From SLFH01 sp050486265 (GTDB lineage Bacteria > Planctomycetota > Phycisphaerae > Phycisphaerales > UBA1924), in NCBI GenBank assembly GCA_050486265.1, contig JBJHCY010000002.1, positions 62,001 through 126,000 on the forward strand: a stretch of DNA of 64,000 bases, in the 5' to 3' direction. Below, in pieces: positions 24,520 through 31,494 of this stretch. The notes beneath the pieces were generated by a model. The model had not been told where the DNA came from. It searched no databases and worked only from the letters and a program-made list of their open reading frames with translations. Every line of letters begins with the position of its first letter. The first letter of the stretch is position 1. Position numbers and translations under genes: made by a program.

Positions 24520-25572
24520 ATGTTCGTCGACGAAGTCTCCATCATCATCAAAGCCGGCGACGGCGGCGACGGCTGCGTCTCCTTCTACCGAGGCAAAGGC
24601 ATCCCAAAGGGCGGCCCCAACGGCGGCGACGGCGGCGACGGCGGCGACATCCTCTTCCACGCCGACACCGGACTCAACACACTCATGGAGTTCCGGGGCG
24701 TCCACGAGATCGCCGCAGACCGGGGCGAGCACGGCCGCGGCAAACAGCAGTACGGCGCCAGGGGCGAAGACCGCGTCGTCAAGGTCCCCCCGGGCACACT
24801 CGTCTACAACGCCGACACCGGCGAGCTCATGCACGACATGCAGCCCGACGAAACCGTCATCCTCGCCAAGGGCGGCCGCGGCGGCTTCGGCAACGAACGC
24901 TTCAAGTCCGCCACCAACCAGACGCCCCGCCAGTCCACCCCCGGTGAGCCCGGCGAACGCTTCAACCTCCGACTCGAGCTCAAGCTCATCGCCGATGTCG
25001 GCATCGTCGGCACCCCCAACGCCGGCAAGAGCACCCTCCTCCGCGCCCTCACCCGCGCCACGCCCCGCGTCGCCGACTACCCCTTCACCACCCTCAGCCC
25101 CCAACTCGGCATCGCCGAACTCGACCCCGTCCGGCGCATCGTCCTCGCCGACATCCCCGGCCTGATCGAGGGCGCCGCAGAAGGCGCCGGCCTCGGCCAC
25201 GACTTCCTCCGCCACATCGAACGCACGCGCGTCATCGTCCACCTGCTCGACGCCATGCCGCAGGACGGAAGCGACCCCGCCGACAACTACCGCATGGTCC
25301 GCGAAGAACTCGCCGGCCACTCGGAAAAGCTCGCCGCCAAGCCCGAGATCATCGCCCTCAACAAGCTCGACCTCTTCGCAACAGACGAGGAACGCCAAGA
25401 AGCGATCCAAACCCTCCGCGCCAAAGTCACCAACGACGGCAAAGGCGCAGAAATCGTCGGCCTCAGCGGCGCCACAGGCCGCGGCACACGAGAACTCCTC
25501 GAACGCCTCTGGCCCATGCTCGGCAAAGCCGTCCCAACCGCCAAAAAGGGCTGGGTCAAGTCCGAGTCTTGA
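24520..25572 (+). CDS. obgE: Obg/CgtA GTPase
   Basis: A 350-residue essential GTPase that acts in 50S ribosome assembly and stress control. The glycine-rich Obg fold covers residues 1-158 (IKAGDGGDGCVSFYRGKGIP, GGPNGGDGGDGGDI). The G domain follows: G1 GTPNAGKST at about 164-172, G2/switch I YPFTTL near 187, G3 DIPG at 211-214, G4 NKLD near 290 and G5 LSGATG near 322. It lacks the long C-terminal OCT domain of some homologues. ATG 24520 gives the standard MFVDEVSI start; the open frame upstream runs through repeats and is not coding. A family A terminator starts 15 bp after the stop. Confidence 0.95.
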   Translation: MFVDEVSIIIKAGDGGDGCVSFYRGKGIPKGGPNGGDGGDGGDILFHADTGLNTLMEFRGVHEIAADRGEHGRGKQQYGARGEDRVVKVPPGTLVYNADTGELMHDMQPDETVILAKGGRGGFGNERFKSATNQTPRQSTPGEPGERFNLRLELKLIADVGIVGTPNAGKSTLLRALTRATPRVADYPFTTLSPQLGIAELDPVRRIVLADIPGLIEGAAEGAGLGHDFLRHIERTRVIVHLLDAMPQDGSDPADNYRMVREELAGHSEKLAAKPEIIALNKLDLFATDEERQEAIQTLRAKVTNDGKGAEIVGLSGATGRGTRELLERLWPMLGKAVPTAKKGWVKSES

Positions 25573-25911
25573 GAGCTGTCTCACACCTGTGGCACTGGCG
25601 GCTTGTCCGCCAGTGTTCTTCTGTCATCTCGCTCTCAGGTGGCACAGGTCTCCGACCTGTGCACTACCCAATCTCGTGGCACGGCTCGCCGAGCCGTGAC
25701 CTACCAGCCCTCGCGCCTGCTCACCCCTCACCCGCTCTCGCCCGCAGAGCGGGCGCCCTCCCCGGCTCCGAAGGAGCCGAAGATCTTTGCCACGAGTGGA
25801 GCGAGGCGCAGCCGAGCGCAACTCGTGGATTGCAAGAAAAAAACATCCCGCTCCGAAGGAGCGGAGGAATCAACGGCAAAGCGCCCCGCTTCCGGCCCAA
25901 TCACGCAAGCT
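25573..25911. repeat. hairpin cassette downstream of obgE (at least six perfect hairpins)
   Basis: In order: family A element 25587-25627; GCACAGGTC-TCC-GACCTGTGC at 25642-25662; CACGGCTC-GCC-GAGCCGTG at 25680-25698; CGCCCGC-AGA-GCGGGCG at 25739-25755; GGCTCC-GAA-GGAGCC at 25764-25778; a family B variant (GCCACGAGTGGAGC ... AACTCGTGG) at about 25789-25829; then GCTCC-GAA-GGAGC near 25850. All stems are perfect and most loops are three bases. No gene is seen. Confidence 0.8.
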
Positions 25912-26457
25912 CTACCGCTCGCCGTCGGTTTGCCTGCGCCAAAGCACAATCGGCTCCGGACCCCGCTGCCCGGGCACTTCCACCCGCGAAGCCATCAAGC
26001 TGTCGCCGAGCGTCACAACCGCGCTGCACCAACGCCAGATCCGAGACCCGATGTCTGTATCCGAAGCATCTTGCGCATGGTTCTTGTAGACGCACTCCAA
26101 GTCGAATCGATCGCCACCGGGATCCCAGCAGAACAGCCAGCTCCGAATCCCGCAGACACTTGCGATAATCTTGACTCTGTCGCTGTACACATCGCGCGAA
26201 AACTCGCTCCAGACATCGCTCACCACGGCGACCCCGCTCTGATCCCACGACTCGATCTCCAAGATGTCATCGGGGATGACGCCCGCGGGGTTCGGATGAT
26301 GCAGGAGCAACTCGCACCCCACCAGTGTCGCGTCGAGCTCCCCTTCCGGAGGAAACCCCAGCGTCACGGACAAGCCGCCGGCGACCTCCTCGATGAGGTA
26401 GTCGACGGCTCTCTCGTCCGGCATCACGCTCGGTCGTCCGCTCTCGTACTGATCCAT
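25912..26457 (-). CDS. hypothetical protein
   Basis: A 181-residue soluble protein with no signal peptide or membrane segment and no family I recognise. It contains GFPPEGELDATLVGCELLLH, EIESWDQSGVAVVSDVWSEF and several aromatic residues (RSWLFCWDP, RIWRWCSAVV), compatible with a small alpha/beta domain. I took ATG 26457; an in-frame GTG at 26472 would add five residues. The stop lies against the obgE-side repeat block, and the gene follows the TlyA-like gene by about 35 bp on the same strand, so the two may share a transcript. Codon use is less extreme in GC than its neighbours, which could indicate a recently acquired gene. Confidence 0.5.
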   Translation of the reverse strand: MDQYESGRPSVMPDERAVDYLIEEVAGGLSVTLGFPPEGELDATLVGCELLLHHPNPAGVIPDDILEIESWDQSGVAVVSDVWSEFSRDVYSDRVKIIASVCGIRSWLFCWDPGGDRFDLECVYKNHAQDASDTDIGSRIWRWCSAVVTLGDSLMASRVEVPGQRGPEPIVLWRRQTDGER

Positions 26458-26491
26458 CGCCAATCCCCTCACCTGCTCCCCTGCTCACCTC

Positions 26492-27139
26492 TCACCCGCT
26501 CTCGCCCGCAGAGCCCGCGCCCCTCACCAACAAAAGCCACTCCGCATTCCCCTTCCCCCGCGACTTCTTCCCAGCCCCGCCGAGAATCGGGCTCTTCGTC
26601 ACACCCTCGATCCGCCACCCCTGTCCTTTCAGCGACTCGATCACCGCCATCGCGACGCGCTCCGCCTCCTCCTCGGGCAGCACCCGCCCGGGCGCAACAC
26701 GATCGAGCTCCTCGGTCTCCAGCTCATAGTGCGGCTTCACCAGCGTGATGATCCGCCCGCCATCCTTCAACCACGCCGCCGCCGTCGGCAACGCCTTCGA
26801 CTGCCTCGTCCACCCCAGATCGATCACCACCAGATCCACCTTCTCCGGCGGCTCGGCATGCAGCGCGTTCGTCCGCTCCATCACCACCACGCGAGGATCG
26901 TTCCGCAGCTTCCACGCCAGCTCGCCGTACGCCGTATCGACCGCAAAAACCTTCGACGCCCCGCGCTGCAGCAGCGCATCGGTAAACCCGCCAGTCGAGC
27001 AACCCAGATCCGCGCACACCAACCCCTCCGGGTCGACGCCGAACACCCGCAGCGCATGGTCCAGCTTCTCCCCGCCGCGCGAGACGAACGACCGTCGCTC
27101 CGGGTCGTCCGAAAACCGGGTTGTCTGTGCATCGGCCAC
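26492..27139 (-). CDS. TlyA/FtsJ-type rRNA 2'-O-methyltransferase-like protein lacking the S4 domain
   Basis: The 215-residue Rossmann methyltransferase has SRGGEKLDHAL (TlyA linker motif), ADLGCSTGGFTDALLQRGAS (SAM-binding motif I), FAVDTAYGELAWKLR, VVIDLGWTRQSKALP and ITLVKPHYELE, with catalytic-type Lys/Asp residues of the FtsJ fold. TlyA normally starts with an RNA-binding S4 domain of about 60 residues before the SRGG motif. Here only about 20 residues precede it. The start is uncertain: GTG 27139 is preferred, TTG 27157 possible, and neither restores an S4 domain. It probably methylates rRNA ribose, but target recognition must differ from classical TlyA. Confidence 0.75.
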   Translation of the reverse strand: MADAQTTRFSDDPERRSFVSRGGEKLDHALRVFGVDPEGLVCADLGCSTGGFTDALLQRGASKVFAVDTAYGELAWKLRNDPRVVVMERTNALHAEPPEKVDLVVIDLGWTRQSKALPTAAAWLKDGGRIITLVKPHYELETEELDRVAPGRVLPEEEAERVAMAVIESLKGQGWRIEGVTKSPILGGAGKKSRGKGNAEWLLLVRGAGSAGESG

Positions 27140-27298
27140 GCGTGAGCACCCTCGCAAAGCAGTGGGGGATCTCCGCCAGTGTAATCAGCCCCCTCCCGCC
27201 CATCGACGCCCCGCCCGGACTCTCTTCCGCTCGGGCGCACCGTCTGGTAAACTCCCCCGTAGACCCGGACGCGGCATCAACGCCCCAGGGGGACCCCG

Positions 27299-27889
27299 AT
27301 GCAGCATGTCGATTCCCTGCCGTACAAGCTCAGGCATCGCGCCCGAAAGGTGCTCGAAGCCGGCGAGCGTGTCGTCTGGGTCGGCCGGCCCGTCCCGAGG
27401 TGCTTCACGCCCGAGGCCCGGAGCATCTTCGTCTTCGCGATCCCGTGGACCGCGCTCTCCTGCACCTTCGCCCTGATCGTCTGGGACTTCAGCCCGCCCG
27501 ACCTCAGCCTCGGCAGCGCCGACTGGGCGGGGTTCTTCGTCGCCCCGTTCGTGCTGATCGGCTTCGCGATGCTCTGCGCCCCGCTGTACGCCCGGTACGC
27601 CGCCCTCGGCGCCGCCTACCTGATCACCGACCGCCGAGCCGTCATCTTCGAGGGCGGCTTCCTGAAAAAGAACCTCATCTTCCCCCCGCGGAAGCTCCGC
27701 CGCCTCTCCCGCGTCGAACGCCGCAGCGGCCTCGGCGATGTGGTGTTCGAGAAGAGAACGGTTGTTCACTCAGACAGCAAAAAGATCGTCAAGACCATCG
27801 GCTTCAAAAACATCCACGACCCAGCAGAAGTCGAGCGCATGCTCGTCGATCTCGTCGACGCCGCCGACAACGAGGGCGCCCCGCGATGA
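27299..27889 (+). CDS. membrane protein with PH-like (bPH_2) module
   Basis: The 196-residue protein has an N-terminal segment YKLRHRARKVLEAGERVVWV, two transmembrane helices (about 44-65 and 77-103), then YLITDRRAVIFEGGFLKKNL. The last motif is the first strands of the bacterial PH-like domain in which membrane proteins carry the T/S-DRR signature, and it ends with FKNIHDPAEVERML. The next gene carries two further copies of the same module and overlaps this one by 4 bp (ATGA), so they form an operon and probably a complex at the inner membrane. The function is unknown; PH-like domains here may mediate oligomerisation or lipid contact. Confidence 0.7.
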   Translation: MQHVDSLPYKLRHRARKVLEAGERVVWVGRPVPRCFTPEARSIFVFAIPWTALSCTFALIVWDFSPPDLSLGSADWAGFFVAPFVLIGFAMLCAPLYARYAALGAAYLITDRRAVIFEGGFLKKNLIFPPRKLRRLSRVERRSGLGDVVFEKRTVVHSDSKKIVKTIGFKNIHDPAEVERMLVDLVDAADNEGAPR

Positions 27890-29124
27890 ACACGCCCGAC
27901 TCCCTCCCGCGGCGGATGCGCCGCACCCTCGCCGAAACGCTCGAACCCGGCGAAGAGACGCTCTGGCTTGCGCGGGCCATGCCGCGGGTGTTTACCACCC
28001 GTACAACCGCACCATTCACCTTGGGCGTGATGACTGTTCTGATGATGAGCTACGCCGTGTGGGAGCACTCCCAAAGCCCGTCCTCGCCGGGAGACTGGGA
28101 ACATGTCGCGGGCATCGTGTTTTTCATGCTGATCGGCCTGGGCTTTGTGTCCATTCCTTTCGTCGCCTGGGTGCTGGGCAGGAACACGGTCTACGCCGTG
28201 ACAGACCGGCGAGCGATCATCTTCGAGGGCTGGCCGTCACAGCAAATCCGAGCCTTTCCCGCCGGCGGCATCAGATGGATACGCCGCGACAACTACCTGG
28301 GCAGGTCCGACCTTGTCCTCGGTGTCGAAGCCACCAACTACGAGGTCGACGGCGACAACACCCGGGAGTACGGCTTCCTCAACATCAAGAACGCGACCGA
28401 GGTCGAAGAACTGTTCAACGCGATCAACACGCTTGCGCAGGACAACCCGTCGGCGCACGCCGAGGCGCCGTCCGATCTGCAGAGCCAGCTCGAAGCGATC
28501 CCCGAGCACCTCGCCCAGCGTCTGCACGCCGAGCTCAAGCCCGGGGAAACCGTCGTGTGGCGGGGCGTCCCGGCGCCGCGATGGTTCTCGTCCGAATCGC
28601 TCGCCGCCTGCCTCTTCGGGATCCTCCTGGTCGTATGTATCGGGATCTTTGCGGTCGCTCTGCTCAAAGGCGGCGCCGGCGGCGGCCCCGACCAAGCCGC
28701 GCTGCTGATGTTCGGCGCCTTCTTCGCGATCTTTCTCGGTGTCGGCGTGTACCTGTTCTTCTCCCCGCTCGGCGAACGCCTCAGATCGAGCAACACCGTC
28801 TACGCCGTCACCGACCGCCGCGTCATCACCATCAGCGGCAGCCGCGAACGCCAGACCAGTTCCTACCGACCGGAATTCCTCGTGCACCTCACCCGCATCG
28901 ACAGGCCCGGGTCCCGAGGCGACATCCTCATCGGCGAAGAATCAGAAATCCGAGACATCAAAGCACAAGGCGTCCAACCCCGCGGCCTCTACAACATCCG
29001 CGACCCCGCCCGCGTCGAGCGCATCATCCAAACCCTCGCACAAAACGCCGGCAAACCCAAAGACCCTCCATCCCGCCCATCAGCACCACGCCCCATCAGC
29101 CGCGTCATCAAACGCTACAACTGA
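27886..29124 (+). CDS. membrane protein with two tandem PH-like modules
   Basis: A 412-residue protein. Module one (about 1-185) has LEPGEETLWLARAMPRVF, two membrane helices, YAVTDRRAIIFEG and GFLNIKNATEVEELF. Module two (about 200-385) repeats the order: LKPGETVVWRGVPAPRWF, two membrane helices, YAVTDRRVITISG and GLYNIRDPARVERII. A Pro-rich tail ends in RVIKRYN. Together with the preceding gene the locus encodes three copies of one module, presumably by duplication, well diverged in sequence. The gene starts with ATG 27886 overlapping the previous stop. No catalytic motif is visible, so I expect a structural or regulatory membrane complex. Confidence 0.7.
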   Translation: MNTPDSLPRRMRRTLAETLEPGEETLWLARAMPRVFTTRTTAPFTLGVMTVLMMSYAVWEHSQSPSSPGDWEHVAGIVFFMLIGLGFVSIPFVAWVLGRNTVYAVTDRRAIIFEGWPSQQIRAFPAGGIRWIRRDNYLGRSDLVLGVEATNYEVDGDNTREYGFLNIKNATEVEELFNAINTLAQDNPSAHAEAPSDLQSQLEAIPEHLAQRLHAELKPGETVVWRGVPAPRWFSSESLAACLFGILLVVCIGIFAVALLKGGAGGGPDQAALLMFGAFFAIFLGVGVYLFFSPLGERLRSSNTVYAVTDRRVITISGSRERQTSSYRPEFLVHLTRIDRPGSRGDILIGEESEIRDIKAQGVQPRGLYNIRDPARVERIIQTLAQNAGKPKDPPSRPSAPRPISRVIKRYN

Positions 29125-29477
29125 ACCGACCACCAATCCCAAGGTCGCCAAGCGCTCCGAAATCCCCGCTGCTTCCGGCCGCTCCAAAGGAGCGGCAAGG
29201 TTGTAGCCACGGGTGGAGCGAGGCAAAGCCGAGCGCAACCCGTGGTCAGCAGCACAAAGCCGACACCGCTCCGAAGGAGCGGAGGAACACTCGCGCAAGG
29301 GCATCTCACATCCACAGAGTGCATGACTCCATCCATCCCGCACTCAAAAATACAATCCCGCGCCCCGCGCCCCGCGCCCCGCGCCCCGCGCCCCGCACCA
29401 CCCACCTCTGTGCGCAAACTCCCGCACATACCCCCTCACCCCCTTGATCCCCCAAATCCCCGCGTTACCTTCGCCCC
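29125..29477. repeat. intergenic repeats: family B/C hairpins and a heptanucleotide array
   Basis: CCGCTCC-AAAG-GAGCGG lies near 29179, and a family B repeat (AGCCACGGGTGGAGC ... CAACCCGTGG) at about 29204-29245. GCTCC-GAA-GGAGC lies near 29269. Five perfect copies of the 7-bp unit CCCGCGC run from 29357 to 29391, with a sixth, changed copy to 29398. No gene is visible apart from the start of the next frame at 29478. Confidence 0.8.
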
Positions 29478-30908
29478 ATGCAACAGGCGAACACAGACCC
29501 GCTCGCGGCATTCTCCGAAGAACAACTCTCAGAACTCACCAACGCACTCCTCGAAGACTGGGCGAAGCCCGGGTTCTCCGAGCTCGACCTCTGCCGCGCA
29601 CACCAGCTCACGCTCCGCCAGATCGCGGCAATCTCCAAACGACCCGACTTCCGCGCCGCGCTCGCCGTCATCGCCGAAATCCGCGACGCACGCACACCAC
29701 ACACCGACACCACCGCAAAGGCCCTCGCTTTCGAGCGCCTCTGCTACCTCATCCGCTGCGAGCCGATCAACGCGGCCTACGCACGCGAACTCCGCCTCGC
29801 CGTCAACACACTCCTCACCGTCCTCGGCGTCCTTCCCGGCGACCGCCCTCACCGGCCCAGCCCCTCATCACCCCCGTCCCAACCCCCAAACCCACCTCCA
29901 GCCCCGCGCAGGCCCCCGCCCAGTCCCCCGCCCGGCCCAACCCCGCCAGGCCCGCACCGCCCGCCTCAAAACGACCCATCGCATCCCGGCGCTCCGAAGT
30001 ACACTCGCCCGCACCCACCCGAGGGGGACCCCACCGACCATGGCGGCGCCGACCTTCAAAGACGCGTTCCGATTCCCCCTCGCAACGCCGGAAGCTCGAC
30101 GCGACCTCATCATCGGCGCCCTCTTCCTCCTCATCCCCGTCTGGGGCTGGATCGCAAACCTCGGCCACCGCATCCTCTACACCCACAAGATGATCCACGC
30201 CCAAAACCCCTTCCCCGCGTGGGCAGACCTCCGGGCCGTCACCCGCCACGGCCTCTGGACCCTGCTCGGCATGGTCCTCTACCACCTCCCCGCCGCGGCA
30301 TGCTTCGCCCTCGCACCCATCGCCGAACCGGTGCTGCCGGGAACCAAGACGCCGCTGCTCGCCCTCGGCGTCCTCCTTTGGCTCGTCGGGACCGCCCTCG
30401 TCCCGGGCTACATGACCGAATACTGCCGCGACTTCCGCGTCCGCGTCATCTTCCAGCCCATCGAGGCGGCCAAGCGCGTCCTCAGCGCAGGGACCGACTT
30501 CTGGAGGGCATGGCTTGTGGTCCTCGCCGCCGGCCTCCTCTCCTTCGCCGGGCTGTTCGCCTTCGGCGTCGGCTTCCTCTTCACCAGCGTCTGGTTCTGG
30601 CAGGTCGCCGCCTACAGCTTCGCGACCGTCTTCACGAGCGGCGCCATCCGCTGGACCATCGACCCCAAAGCCCCAAGACCCGCCCCCCAACCCACCTGAC
30701 CCCACAACGGTGCCTCACCCCCGAACACATCTATCCCTTCTACCCCTCCTCTCCCACGCCCTACGCCCCAAGCCCTGCACCCTTCCCCATCCCACACCCC
30801 CCAATCCCCATTGATCCAGACGGCTCCCTGGGCTACCATTCCGACTCGACGAGGGGCTGCGCCGGGTGTGTAGCCCGATACCCAGACAGGAACCAAAGAC
30901 GACCATGA
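29478..30908 (+). CDS. open frame: credible N-terminal 115 residues, 3' end unresolved
   Basis: The first ~115 codons look genuine: SEEQLSELTNALLEDWAKPG, LCRAHQLTLRQIAAISKRPDF and CYLIRCEPINAAYARELRLA form helices that include a possible helix-turn-helix. From about 29840 the translation becomes Pro/Arg-rich low complexity. It then overlaps the whole DUF4013 gene in another frame before the first stop at 30906. All three forward frames stay open between 29840 and 30040, so the real end cannot be read off. Either a frameshift joins it to another frame, or a Pro-rich tail overlaps the neighbour. Only the N-terminal part should be trusted. It may be a small DNA-binding protein, but there is no family match. 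Confidence 0.4.
   Translation: MQQANTDPLAAFSEEQLSELTNALLEDWAKPGFSELDLCRAHQLTLRQIAAISKRPDFRAALAVIAEIRDARTPHTDTTAKALAFERLCYLIRCEPINAAYARELRLAVNTLLTVLGVLPGDRPHRPSPSSPPSQPPNPPPAPRRPPPSPPPGPTPPGPHRPPQNDPSHPGAPKYTRPHPPEGDPTDHGGADLQRRVPIPPRNAGSSTRPHHRRPLPPHPRLGLDRKPRPPHPLHPQDDPRPKPLPRVGRPPGRHPPRPLDPARHGPLPPPRRGMLRPRTHRRTGAAGNQDAAARPRRPPLARRDRPRPGLHDRILPRLPRPRHLPAHRGGQARPQRRDRLLEGMACGPRRRPPLLRRAVRLRRRLPLHQRLVLAGRRLQLRDRLHERRHPLDHRPQSPKTRPPTHLTPQRCLTPEHIYPFYPSSPTPYAPSPAPFPIPHPPIPIDPDGSLGYHSDSTRGCAGCVARYPDRNQRRP
30040..30699 (+). CDS. DUF4013-like polytopic membrane protein
   Basis: A 219-residue protein starting at ATG 30040 with GAGGGGG about 13 bases upstream. The N-terminal FKDAFRFPLATPEARRDLII is followed by about five hydrophobic segments, including LIIGALFLLIPVWGWIANLG, LWTLLGMVLYHLPAAACFAL, LLALGVLLWLVGTALVPGYM and WLVVLAAGLLSFAGLFAFG. 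The opening and the YTHKMIHAQNPFPAW motif match the DUF4013 family of membrane proteins of unknown function. It ends in a Pro-rich tail. The same frame remains open well upstream, but that region is shadow translation. Confidence 0.75.
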   Translation: MAAPTFKDAFRFPLATPEARRDLIIGALFLLIPVWGWIANLGHRILYTHKMIHAQNPFPAWADLRAVTRHGLWTLLGMVLYHLPAAACFALAPIAEPVLPGTKTPLLALGVLLWLVGTALVPGYMTEYCRDFRVRVIFQPIEAAKRVLSAGTDFWRAWLVVLAAGLLSFAGLFAFGVGFLFTSVWFWQVAAYSFATVFTSGAIRWTIDPKAPRPAPQPT

Positions 30909-31171
30909 TCGCAGCTGAAAAGAAGGCCCGGATCATCAGCGACTTCCGTCGCGACGAGTCCGACACAGGCTCACCCGAAGTCCAGATCGCCCTCCTCACC
31001 GCAAGGATCCAGGAGGTCGCAGAGCACATGCGCTCAAACAAACAGGACTTCCACAACCGCCGCGGCCTCGTCGCCATGGTTTCCAAGAGGAACAGCCTCC
31101 TCCGGTACCTCGCACGCACAGACCGCGAGCGCTACCTCGACACCATCCAGCGCCTCGGTCTCCGCAAGTAA
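30905..31171 (+). CDS. rpsO: 30S ribosomal protein S15
   Basis: The 88-residue S15 has the classical pattern: SDFRRDESDTGSPEVQIALL, RIQEVAEHMRSNKQDFHNRR and GLVAMVSKRNSLLRYLARTD, ending IQRLGLRK. It binds the central domain of 16S rRNA early in 30S assembly. ATG 30905 is chosen because it gives the canonical length. As in many bacteria, it is followed by pnp, here after a strong intrinsic terminator and a 280-bp leader, so pnp is probably expressed from its own promoter as well. E. coli S15 represses its own mRNA; no comparable pseudoknot was resolved here. Confidence 0.97.
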   Translation: MIAAEKKARIISDFRRDESDTGSPEVQIALLTARIQEVAEHMRSNKQDFHNRRGLVAMVSKRNSLLRYLARTDRERYLDTIQRLGLRK

Positions 31172-31179
31172 ACCACGAG

Positions 31180-31210
31180 CCCGTCGGCCCCAAAGCCGGC
31201 GGGTTTTTTT
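31180..31210 (+). terminator. Rho-independent terminator of rpsO
   Basis: The stem CCCGTCGGC (31180-31188) pairs with GCCGGCGGG (31195-31203), with one G-T pair and loop CCCAAA, followed by seven T (31204-31210). Confidence 0.9.
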
Positions 31211-31494
31211 CGTACCAACGGCCGTCAAGGTGACGGCCGGCCGGTCGGCCGCCCCGCCGGGTGGCAGTAGGCAAGCCGCAGTCACGGGCCAATCCCGAAG
31301 CTCATCGAGCCAACGGCGGCCCGGCTTCTTCCTGCGACTTGCCCTTTGCCTCTCTGGCATTCGCGGGGCTCTCACCGATCCGGCAACTCAGTGTGGTTCG
31401 ACCTGTCAGCAGCCGTGCGAGCGTTACGCCACGGCAACCGCGCCAGGTCCGCGGACGGGCATCGGGCCCGACCCCGCAGAAAGAGGCCGAAGAA
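31211..31494 (+). other. pnp 5' leader region with hairpins
   Basis: No gene is seen between the rpsO terminator and pnp. A perfect stem GGCCGTCA-AGG-TGACGGCC lies at 31220-31238, directly followed by GGCCGGTCGGCC. In enterobacteria the pnp leader folds into an RNase III-cleaved hairpin through which PNPase represses itself; these stems sit where such a target could be. A pnp promoter was not identified. Confidence 0.4.

Noticed and set aside
30040..30699. extension of the DUF4013 gene upstream to 29242
   Set aside because: The upstream part is Pro/Arg/Ser-rich shadow translation of repeats and of the 29478 gene; the ATG at 30040 has a good purine-rich site and begins the conserved sequence.
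31261..31494. N-terminal extension of PNPase
   Set aside because: The extension has no homology to PNPase and lies in the leader; GTG 31495 begins the conserved sequence with an AGAGG site.
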